A program made the position numbers and the translations under genes. The notes under the pieces are model-generated. The model was not told where the DNA came from. It ran no database searches and worked only from the letters and a program-made list of their open reading frames with translations. DNA of 5,758 nt, from NCBI GenBank assembly GCA_964592775.1, contig CAZQFX010000171.1:1-5758 (forward strand). The letters run 5' to 3'. The stretch is from SURF-21 sp964592775 (GTDB lineage Bacteria; Actinomycetota; Geothermincolia; Geothermincolales; RBG-13-55-18). Positions 1-5,595 of the stretch are shown in pieces (positions within the stretch are counted from its first letter, which is position 1; the number at the start of each line of letters is the position of its first letter).

Positions 1-123
1 ATTTCGGTGAATATGTGGAGAGCAATATGTCTGACGCAGGGTTTGTGCGGCAGCCTCATTGCGTCGGAAAAGCTCTAAATCCACCCGAGCGAAGCCGCGG
101 CGAGCATCGCAAGGTTAGGCACT

Positions 124-486
124 GTGGGGGGGCAGGCCCTCACGGGCTGTCCCTGTCACACCACCGTGCGTACGGGTCCGTACACGGCGGTTCGGCAAGG
201 TTAAGCGGAGCAGCGGGCCTCCCGGGGTAAGCCCGGCCGCCTTCCCCGCACACCCGCCGGATTTACGCCCGTGGCCCTCGACGGATATGGACTTCGCGGT
301 CACTGGCCCGCCCGTCCGGCCACGCGCGCCTCGTATCCGGTTTCTGTCCGTCGGGTCGCGGTTTTGCTCCTGCGCTTCCTTCGGACAACCCCTCGCGGCG
401 TCGCCCTCGTGCTTCGCCAGTCCTTCACCTCCGCCGGGTTGGACGGGGGACTTTCACCCCCAAGCTGTCGGACATGCCCGGCACAC
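124..486 (-). mobile_element. ORF-less group II intron, bacterial class IIC type
   Basis: This is a self-splicing ribozyme/retroelement, read from 486 down to about 124. It starts with GTGTGCCGGGCATG (486-473), which fits the group II 5' consensus GUGYG and resembles, from memory, the Oceanobacillus iheyensis IIC intron. Further matches in the same order are a GGGGGTGAAAGTCCCCC hairpin (461-445), a GTCCGAAGGAAGC block (about 387-373), GTAAAT of domain 3 (266-261), a TTACCCCGGGAGG block (about 234-222) and a complete domain 5 (192-159). At about 363 nt it is close to a bare ribozyme core. Domain 4 is reduced to a few tens of bases and no reverse transcriptase/maturase is encoded, so mobility or efficient splicing would need a maturase supplied in trans. 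The 5' end is firm. The 3' end is uncertain: 124 gives a terminal AC and a closed domain 6, but an end 10-15 bases further on is possible. Class IIC introns typically sit behind terminator hairpins, as here. Confidence 0.87.
159..192 (-). ncRNA. Group II intron domain 5 (catalytic hairpin)
   Basis: The minus strand folds into a classic domain 5. The lower stem ACCGCCGTG (191-183) pairs with CACGGTGGT (168-160). A two-base bulge (C170, G169) follows on the 3' side, and the upper stem TACG pairs with CGTA around a four-base loop. The catalytic triad reads CGC (189-187), the version known from the O. iheyensis IIC intron, rather than AGC. Its central G188 pairs as a wobble with the T at 163, as expected for the triad. 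The sequence after it (about 158-126) can form a domain 6 hairpin with a GTGA loop, but no clear bulged branch-point A is visible, so hydrolytic splicing is possible. All bases needed for catalysis in domain 5 appear intact, so the element need not be dead. Confidence 0.88.
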
Positions 487-491
487 TAGGG

Positions 492-517
492 AGCGGGCGC
501 GGTTTCCCGCGCCCGCT
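492..517 (-). terminator. Strong GC hairpin, terminator-like, abutting the intron
   Basis: A perfect 11-bp stem (492-502 with 507-517) closes a four-base loop that reads GAAA on the minus strand, a stable GNRA-type loop. It lies about 50 bases after the thiolase stop codon, where the terminator of the minus-strand operon is expected. The run of T usually found after the stem is absent: only CCCTA (491-487) separates the stem from the intron 5' end. The stem therefore either terminates weakly without the tract or had its tail displaced by the intron. On the plus strand the stem is followed by TCTTA, also a poor T tract. The hairpin is certain; its activity as a terminator is inferred. Confidence 0.72.
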
Positions 518-567
518 TCTTACCATAAAATGGTCGGATATTCGATTTTCGAGATCTGACCCCGCAA

Positions 568-1773
568 TCAGTCCACGCCGAAGATGGCGATGGAGCAGAC
601 GTTGTTGTTGGGTACGCCGCCCAGGTTGTGGGTGAGCCCGAACTTCGGGTTCTTCACCGCGCGGTCCTCCGGCCAGCGCCCCAGCAGCTGGTTGTACATC
701 TCGAAGATCATGCGGATGCCCGAGGCGCCGATGGGGTGCCCGAAGCACTTCAGGCCGCCGTCCGGCTGGCAGGGGATCTGCCCGTCCAGGTCGTAGAAGC
801 CGCCCAGGATATCCTCGGGCGCGCCGCCCTCGGGCGATATCCACAGGTCCTCCATGGTGCACAGCTCGGTGATGGAGAAGCAGTCGTGCACCTCCATCAT
901 GGAGATCTCCGCGCGCGGGTCCTTGATGCCCGCCTCCTCGTAGGCCCTCTTCGAGGCCGCCCGCGTGGTCAGCACGCTCGCGCCGTCCCATTTATCGTAC
1001 ATGGCCTCCTCGCCGGAGCTCACCGCGACCTGCAGGGCCTTCACCTTGACCAGGGGGTCGTTGGGCTTGAGCTTCTTCGCTATCTCCGGCGTGCATACGA
1101 TGGCCGCCGCCGAGCCGTCCGAGACCCCGCAGCAGTCGAAGAGCCCCAGGGGGTAGGCGATCATGGGAGAGCCCATGATCTGCTCCTTGGTCACCGCTTT
1201 CCTGAGGTGGGCGCGGGGGTTCTTGGCCCCGTTCTGGTGGCTCTTCCAGGAGACGTGGGTGATGGCCTCCTTGACCCTCTCCATGGGGATGTCGTACTTG
1301 GCCGCGTAGGCCGTGGCCAGCTGCGCGAACATGCCTGGCGCGGTGGCGTTGGGGCCTATCATCACCATCTCCTGCCCGAAGGCCGGGGAGTCGGGAAGCC
1401 CGCCGTAGCCGGTGTCCTTGAGCTTCTCCACCCCGATGGCCAGGGCGATGTCGTAGGCCCCCGAGGCCACGCCGTAGGCGGCGCCCCTGAAGGCCTCCGT
1501 GCCCGAGGCGCAGAAGTTGTCCAGCCTGGATACCGGGATGAGCGGCAGGTGCATGGCGGTGCTGGCGTAGGTGCCTCCCTTGCCGATGTTGATCTCGTCG
1601 ATATGCACGCCGAGCCATGCCGCCTGCAGGTCCTTCTTCTCGATGCCCGCGTCCGCCAGGGCCTCGGTTAGGGCTTCCACCAGGAGGTCGCCGCCGCTCA
1701 TGTCCCAGCGCTCGCCGAACTTGGTGCATCCCATGCCCAGGATGGCTACCTTGTCCCTGATGCCGTCCGCCAT
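568..1773 (-). CDS. Thiolase family protein (SCP-x/archaeal acetyl-CoA acetyltransferase type)
   Basis: A complete 401-residue thiolase, the usual length for the SCP-x/archaeal branch. Thiolases catalyse CoA-dependent cleavage of 3-ketoacyl-CoA or the reverse Claisen condensation, normally in the cytosol. The nucleophile is Cys88 in DNFCASGTEAF. The active-site loops are EVHDCF (His296), GHPIGASG (His346) and THNLGG (382-386). The HDCF and HNLGG forms, in place of the classical NEAF and CGGG loops, place it with SCP-x, archaeal and DUF35-partnered thiolases rather than FadA/PhaA. The start is set by AGGAGGT (1788-1782), 8 bases ahead of the ATG and inside the end of the preceding gene. Only one base separates that gene's stop from this ATG, so translation is probably coupled. 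Relatives work with DUF35 proteins (archaeal acetoacetyl-CoA thiolase, BbsAB in toluene breakdown, PhlC), and the neighbour carries such a domain. The fold and catalytic class are secure. Substrate and direction, synthesis or thiolysis, are not visible from the sequence. Confidence 0.93.
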   Translation of the reverse strand: MADGIRDKVAILGMGCTKFGERWDMSGGDLLVEALTEALADAGIEKKDLQAAWLGVHIDEINIGKGGTYASTAMHLPLIPVSRLDNFCASGTEAFRGAAYGVASGAYDIALAIGVEKLKDTGYGGLPDSPAFGQEMVMIGPNATAPGMFAQLATAYAAKYDIPMERVKEAITHVSWKSHQNGAKNPRAHLRKAVTKEQIMGSPMIAYPLGLFDCCGVSDGSAAAIVCTPEIAKKLKPNDPLVKVKALQVAVSSGEEAMYDKWDGASVLTTRAASKRAYEEAGIKDPRAEISMMEVHDCFSITELCTMEDLWISPEGGAPEDILGGFYDLDGQIPCQPDGGLKCFGHPIGASGIRMIFEMYNQLLGRWPEDRAVKNPKFGLTHNLGGVPNNNVCSIAIFGVD

Positions 1774-1774
1774 C

Positions 1775-3235
1775 TCACTTCACCTCCTCGACCGCGGGTA
1801 TCGCCTTCCAGAAGTAGTTGGTGATGTCCCGCTTGGAATCGTAGAACTTGATGCGGAAGCTGAAGTCCACCGCGTTGCCCACCGCGAGGTCGTCCACGGT
1901 GCAGTCGGTGAAGTCCAGTACCGTCCTTCCCCCGCCGTTGAAGGATACCGTCCCGTAGGCGGCCGGCGGGTTGAGGGAAGCCGCCAGCATGTCCCCGGTG
2001 TAGGTGAAGATGGTCCCTCCCTTGTCGGCGAGGTAGACGTCCTCCATCTGGTCGACGGCGCCGCAGTCCGGGTTGGCGCACATGCGCCCGGCCGGGAACT
2101 GCTGCGCGCCGCAGGCCTCGCACTTGCCGCCTACCATGCCGAGGATCTGCTTGTGGTTGCGCCACACCAGCGTCCAGCGCGTCTCCTTGTCCGTCTCTCC
2201 CCGGATGCCCAACTCCGGCGGCGCCATGCCCCTCCACACCAGGTACTTCTGGTAGTTGTCGAGGTCGGCGCGGCGCGCCAGCCACCTCGAGACCCCCCGG
2301 CCGTCCTGCATCCTGGTGATGGCGTCGGTGACCTCGAACCACAGGGCGTCGCAGCCGCTGCCGTAGGAGACGAGCAGGATCTTCTGCCCCGGCTGGGCGG
2401 TCTCCAGCGCGCCCGCCATCATCAGCAGCGGGTGGCCGGAGCCGGTGTCGCCCACCGTGGCCAGCATGTCGTCCTGCGCTTTCGCCGGGTCCTCGCCGAA
2501 CATGGCGTTGATCTTCTTGCGCGCCCCGCCGTAGTAGCAGGGGTAGACGACCTTGTCGAAGTCGGTGGGGCTCATGCCGTACTTGGCGCACAGCCCGTTC
2601 ACCGCCTGGGGGATGAAGACCCCGTAGCCCAGGTCGCGTATCCAGCGCTCCTCCCACATGCGGTCGTACCTGGTGTTCGTCCCCCGCACGTGGTCCACGA
2701 AATCGTGCGACACCGAGAAGCACCCCTTGTACTCCGCGATGACGTCCGTGCCCCCCACCATGAGCGCTCCCGCGCCGTCGCCGAAGACCATCTCCTGCGT
2801 GGACGCCATCTTGCCCAGGCGGCAGTCGGAGGCGCACACCACGGCCCTGGCGCCGGCGTTCGCCGCCGCGAATTCCAGCGCCGAGAGCAGCGCGGTGGTG
2901 CCCGACTTCAGCGATGCGGCGAAGTCCGCGGTGCGGATATCTTCCTTCGCCCCCAGCGCCCCCGCCACGATGTTCGCGTTCTGCCTCTCCTTGTAGGTGG
3001 CGGTGGTGCTGGCGAAGTAGACCGCGTCGATGCTCGAGCGGCCGACGCCCCGGAGGCAGTCCATCCCCGCGGCGACGGCCATGGTGATGGAGTCCTCGTC
3101 GAAATTGGCGACGGCCTTCTCTCCCCGCGCGTTGGTGATGATCACCGGGTTCAACCACCCCATGCTGCCGAAGACGATCATGCGGTTGAGGCGGTAGCGG
3201 GGCACGTAGCCGCCGAACGAGGTGATACCTACCAT
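1775..3235 (-). CDS. HMG-CoA synthase/KAS III-like protein fused to a zinc-ribbon OB-fold (DUF35) domain
   Basis: A 486-residue two-domain protein. Residues 1 to about 310 have the HMG-CoA synthase/3-ketoacyl synthase III fold: N-terminal GITSFGGYVPRYRL, FGDGAGALMVG (151-161) and SYGSGCDALWF (290-300). Residues about 350-480 form a DUF35 domain with a zinc ribbon (C372, C375, C386, C391; CEAC and CANPDC) and an OB-fold containing GTIFTYT (407-413). In archaea these parts are separate proteins that form a channelling complex with a thiolase; here two are fused and the thiolase follows 1 base later. By eye the HMG-CoA synthase nucleophile Cys aligns with Leu109 (SLKSGT), the catalytic His with Pro232 (VVYPCYYGG), and the Glu region reads STTATY (76-81) with no acid. 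It may be a non-condensing structural partner or act by different chemistry. The ATG has AAGGA-type ribosome binding sequence 5 bases upstream. Domain assignment is strong; enzymatic role is open. Confidence 0.88.
   Translation of the reverse strand: MVGITSFGGYVPRYRLNRMIVFGSMGWLNPVIITNARGEKAVANFDEDSITMAVAAGMDCLRGVGRSSIDAVYFASTTATYKERQNANIVAGALGAKEDIRTADFAASLKSGTTALLSALEFAAANAGARAVVCASDCRLGKMASTQEMVFGDGAGALMVGGTDVIAEYKGCFSVSHDFVDHVRGTNTRYDRMWEERWIRDLGYGVFIPQAVNGLCAKYGMSPTDFDKVVYPCYYGGARKKINAMFGEDPAKAQDDMLATVGDTGSGHPLLMMAGALETAQPGQKILLVSYGSGCDALWFEVTDAITRMQDGRGVSRWLARRADLDNYQKYLVWRGMAPPELGIRGETDKETRWTLVWRNHKQILGMVGGKCEACGAQQFPAGRMCANPDCGAVDQMEDVYLADKGGTIFTYTGDMLAASLNPPAAYGTVSFNGGGRTVLDFTDCTVDDLAVGNAVDFSFRIKFYDSKRDITNYFWKAIPAVEEVK
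1782..1788 (-). promoter_or_regulatory. Ribosome binding site of the thiolase inside the preceding gene
   Basis: AGGAGGT, a near-perfect anti-16S match, sits 8 bases before the thiolase ATG and within the last codons of the KAS-like/DUF35 gene, whose TGA (1777-1775) falls in the spacer. Ribosomes ending on the first gene are therefore placed at the start of the second. This supports equal expression of two subunits of one complex and fixes the thiolase start. Confidence 0.8.
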
Positions 3236-3282
3236 GTCCTTCCTCCCTTCCCTCTCGCGTGGCTGTGATGATGAGCCGCTGC

Positions 3283-3363
3283 TTTCTCAGGCCTGTTTTC
3301 TCCCCCCGTGTTCCATGAAGGTAACCGGAGCCCCCGCGCTGCCGGGCACGGGGTTTCTCAGGC
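3283..3363. repeat. 10-bp direct repeat enclosing a 7-bp inverted repeat in the intergenic gap
   Basis: TTTCTCAGGC occurs exactly at 3283-3292 and 3354-3363. Between the copies lies an inverted repeat, CCCCGTG (3304-3310) and CACGGGG (3347-3353), whose second arm directly abuts the second direct repeat. The second copy covers the TGA stop of the small CCGRGG gene. It could be a hairpin between the two transcription units, a trace of a tiny insertion or duplication, or chance in GC-rich sequence. No T tract follows on the minus strand, so it is not a standard intrinsic terminator. Confidence 0.5.
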
Positions 3364-3687
3364 ATAATTTACCTGTTGGAAACCCGGATGCCTGGCCAGT
3401 AGAAGCCCGGTGATCTCCCCTCGGTCCTCCTCGCCTTCTACCCGATCCACGTCCGAAACCCACAATCCGTCGTCGTTCCGGCGCGCCTTGAGTGCGTTGA
3501 TGAAGCCGGGGACGAGGATGAATCCCATGCCCCCGCGGCCGCAGCAAGACGTCTCTATCGCCGCCATCTGCACCAGGTAGAGCACTTCCCGGCCTTTGTA
3601 TTCTAGCACGCCCTCCTCGAGGACCATATAATAGCCGGCGATGCTCCTGATCTCCTCCTCCAGGGGCTGGTGCGCGTGTTCGGCCAT
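3358..3687 (-). CDS. Small conserved-type hypothetical protein with a CCGRGG motif
   Basis: A 109-residue protein that I cannot assign to a named family. The start at 3687 (MAEHAHQP) is preferred over the ATG at 3708 because GGGGAGGT (3704-3697) lies 9 bases ahead of it. The protein opens with an acidic helix (PLEEEIRSIAGYYMVL). A likely beta-rich part follows (VLEYKGREVLYLVQMAAIE), then the distinctive TSCCGRGGMGFILVPGF (47-62), and an acidic charged tail (DVDRVEGEEDRGE). It shows no signal peptide or clear membrane helix. The paired Cys48-Cys49 with the glycines around them could bind a metal, form a disulfide or sit in an active site; this is speculation. It lies 122 bases upstream of the KAS-like gene and 108 bases downstream of the radical SAM gene, all on one strand, so co-transcription is possible but not shown. 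Codon use matches the neighbours, and the good ribosome binding site argues for a real gene. Confidence 0.72.
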   Translation of the reverse strand: MAEHAHQPLEEEIRSIAGYYMVLEEGVLEYKGREVLYLVQMAAIETSCCGRGGMGFILVPGFINALKARRNDDGLWVSDVDRVEGEEDRGEITGLLLARHPGFQQVNYA

Positions 3688-3696
3688 CCGCTTGCG

Positions 3697-3704
3697 ACCT
3701 CCCC
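3697..3704 (-). promoter_or_regulatory. Ribosome binding site that decides the start of the small CCGRGG gene
   Basis: GGGGAGGT on the minus strand lies 9 bases before the ATG at 3687. The alternative upstream ATG at 3708 would place this site inside the coding sequence and has only a weak GGGAG about 14 bases ahead of it. The shorter protein is therefore the better model. Confidence 0.7.
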
Positions 3705-3795
3705 GCATGTGATGACGGGATATCTCCCGCCTGTCCCGAAGAAGCGTGATGCCTCCCCCCTCCCTGTCCCGGGAAGGCGGGAAACCCCCACCCTT

Positions 3796-5343
3796 CTAGG
3801 ATATTCCCGTTTCCCTCTCTCCCGCCACGAGACCGGCATCCACCAGCTGCGCCCCGCCCTCACCCGCCGGCTCCCGCTCCCTCGCGAAGCGGATCTCGGG
3901 GGAGACCTCGTAGTTGCGGCCCTTCTTCGCGTAGTACCTCTCCATGACCCGCCGGTGTATGTCCGCTACGCGGTGGTTGGAATAGATCTTGGCCATGGCC
4001 ACCAGCCACAGCAGCTCCCGCGTGGGGCGGTGGCCGCGGTAGACCATGAGGGGGAACCAGTCGCGCCTCCTGCCCACCTGCCTCTTGCTGAAGCCGGGCA
4101 GGTCGAGCACCGGCCTCCTGCGCTCCAGGTAGGGGTCGGCAGGCCTGTCCAGCAGGCCGAGCCGGCGGCAGGTGTCGTAGAGCTCCGTGCCGGGATAGGG
4201 GTAGAACACCGAGAGCAGGAACCAGTCCGGCTGGCAGGCGCGGTTGACCTCGACCGTCTCGCGGAAATCGCGCGGGGTCTCCCCCGGCAGGCCGATGAGG
4301 TTGTAGATGCCCACCTGCAGGCCGTGGCGCCGCGCCGTCTCCACCGCCGCCATGATGTCCCGGTTGGAGTAACGCCGCTTCAGCACCTCCCTGCGGATGC
4401 GCTCGCTCCCCGACTCCAGGCCGATGTTCACGAAGCGAAAGTTGGCGTCCGCCAGGGCGGAGAAAAGCTCCTCGTAGGAGGCGTTTGGCGTGACGCGCAG
4501 GTTGGCGCCGAAGGTGACGGGTATCTCGAAGCCCGCGTTGACCGCCTTCAGCTCGCGGCACAGCTCCTTCGCCCACTCCACGTCGACCCCCAGGGTCTCC
4601 ACCTCGAGGTAGGCCTCGGAGAAGCCGGGCTCCGCCTCCTTCATGGCCGCCAGCTCCGAGGCGATGGCGCGCGGGCCGCGCAGGCGCACGTACCTGCCGG
4701 GGGCGATCCTGCGCAGGGCGTGGTTGCAGCAGTAGGTGCAGTTGAAGGGGCACCCCCTGCCCACCAGGATGGAGGGGCGCGAGGTGGGATTGGCCACCCA
4801 GGGCAGCCACATCCCGCGGTCCGGGAAGGGCAGCTCGTCCAGGTCTTGCAGGAAAGGGCGGGGCGCGTTCACCTCCACGCTCCCGTCCCGCCGCCTGATC
4901 ATGAGGTTGGGTATGCCCGACGGGAACCGGCCGGCATCGAGCTGGCCCGCCAGCTCGAGCGTGGGGTATTCCCCCTCGCCCACGCACACCGCGTCGAAAA
5001 GCCCCCTCTCCATGCACTCATCCGGCCTCAGGGTGGCGTGCGGCCCGCCGAGCAGGGTGAACAGCCCGGGATGGCGTTCCTTCACGCGCGCGGCGGCGCG
5101 CAGGATGATGTGGAACTCGGTGAAGACGGAGGTGAAACACACCAGGCCGGGCCCGAATTCCGCGATGCGTTCGTCGGCGGTGTCAATGGTCTCCTGGCAC
5201 AGCACCGCCAGCCTGGTCTCGTGCCCTTCCCTCTTGAGCAGCGCGGATATGTAGGAGATGCCGAACTGCACCCGCTCCAGTATCTCCAGCGGCTTGTCGG
5301 GGGAATAGGGGTCCTGCTCGGAGTGGACGAATAGAACCTTCAT
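3796..5343 (-). CDS. B12-binding-domain radical SAM protein
   Basis: A 515-residue cytosolic iron-sulfur enzyme of the BchE-like class. Residues 1-135 form a Rossmann-type cobalamin-binding domain (MKVLFVHSEQ, then GGPHATLRPDE at 99-109 and VGEGE at 121-125). The DxHxxG motif is absent, as is common in this class. Residues about 190-400 are the radical SAM barrel, with CPFNCTYC (Cys198, Cys202, Cys205) binding the 4Fe-4S cluster, NIGLESGSE (306-314) and YNLIGLPGET (347-356) as later barrel motifs, and YPYPGTELYD (381-390). Residues about 400-480 are a family-typical C-terminal extension; the last 30 residues look disordered. Members methylate unactivated carbons or rearrange rings, but the substrate here cannot be read from the sequence. 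I place the start at 5343, where the conserved N-terminus begins and GAGG lies 5 bases upstream. The frame stays open upstream into a DUF4338 remnant, which should not be taken as part of this protein. Confidence 0.92.
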   Translation of the reverse strand: MKVLFVHSEQDPYSPDKPLEILERVQFGISYISALLKREGHETRLAVLCQETIDTADERIAEFGPGLVCFTSVFTEFHIILRAAARVKERHPGLFTLLGGPHATLRPDECMERGLFDAVCVGEGEYPTLELAGQLDAGRFPSGIPNLMIRRRDGSVEVNAPRPFLQDLDELPFPDRGMWLPWVANPTSRPSILVGRGCPFNCTYCCNHALRRIAPGRYVRLRGPRAIASELAAMKEAEPGFSEAYLEVETLGVDVEWAKELCRELKAVNAGFEIPVTFGANLRVTPNASYEELFSALADANFRFVNIGLESGSERIRREVLKRRYSNRDIMAAVETARRHGLQVGIYNLIGLPGETPRDFRETVEVNRACQPDWFLLSVFYPYPGTELYDTCRRLGLLDRPADPYLERRRPVLDLPGFSKRQVGRRRDWFPLMVYRGHRPTRELLWLVAMAKIYSNHRVADIHRRVMERYYAKKGRNYEVSPEIRFAREREPAGEGGAQLVDAGLVAGERETGIS

Positions 5344-5436
5344 GCTGGCCTCGTATCCTGGTAGAACGACCGTCCGCGCTGTTGCAAGCGTTACCTCGAT
5401 GTATATCGCCGTCTTCTTATCGCCTCTAGCCTCTAT

Positions 5437-5442
5437 ATTATA
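5437..5442 (-). promoter_or_regulatory. Candidate -10 element (TATAAT) for the radical SAM gene
   Basis: A perfect TATAAT stands in an AT-rich stretch of an otherwise GC-rich window, about 95 bases ahead of the radical SAM start codon. Transcription would begin near 5430 and give a leader of roughly 85-90 bases. No good -35 box lies 16-18 bases upstream; TTGAGG is present, but at 21 bases. The promoter is thus either activator-dependent or non-canonical, or the hexamer is a by-product of local AT richness. Confidence 0.45.
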
Positions 5443-5486
5443 TCCCCTATTTCTCATATAGAACCTCAAAGGAATCATAGCTTGTA

Positions 5487-5513
5487 TTGCTGATATATCT
5501 ATCAGAACAGCAA
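5487..5513. promoter_or_regulatory. Nested palindrome upstream of the candidate promoter
   Basis: Two overlapping inverted repeats share one region: CTGATA (5490-5495) with TATCAG (5500-5505), separated by four bases, and TTGCTG (5487-5492) with CAGCAA (5508-5513). The site lies 45-75 bases upstream of the candidate -10 box, a typical activator position for the radical SAM gene. It could instead be a leftover end of the element whose remnant lies just beyond. No match to a known regulator site is recognised. Confidence 0.35.
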
Positions 5514-5595
5514 CAGAAGAGATACAGGGGTGATAAACATGGGGAACCTTGCGGGTGAAGCGGAAAACGGGGGCTTGTGCGAGTTGGAGCTGTGC

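Noticed and set aside
27..230. Plus-strand frame with GGAGAG ahead of an ATG at 27
   Set aside because: It runs through domains 5 and 6 of the intron on the opposite strand and gives a product without recognisable features. A short gene here cannot be excluded, but nothing supports it beyond the ribosome-site-like bases.
115..303. Minus-strand 62-codon frame as a reverse transcriptase C-terminal fragment
   Set aside because: It coincides with the domain 3-6 RNA structure of the intron. The LTPGG and RTHGGV stretches arise from translating ribozyme sequence, not from a maturase domain.
1571..3268. Long plus-strand open frame (565 codons) opposite the KAS-like gene
   Set aside because: It is antisense to a gene with clear domain motifs, and its translation is rich in Arg, His, Val and Ala with no recognisable domain, as expected of a high-GC shadow frame.
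1746..3365. Minus-strand open frame of 539 codons overlapping the KAS-like gene in another frame
   Set aside because: Low-complexity Arg/Gly/His-rich product with no motif; an out-of-frame reading of the real gene.
3716..3729. CGGGA/TCCCG inverted repeat upstream of the small CCGRGG gene
   Set aside because: Only 5-bp arms in GC-rich sequence; no T tract or promoter element places it as an operator or terminator.
3670..5334. Long plus-strand open frame (554 codons) opposite the radical SAM gene
   Set aside because: Same shadow character; the opposite strand carries the Cys cluster and other radical SAM motifs in order.
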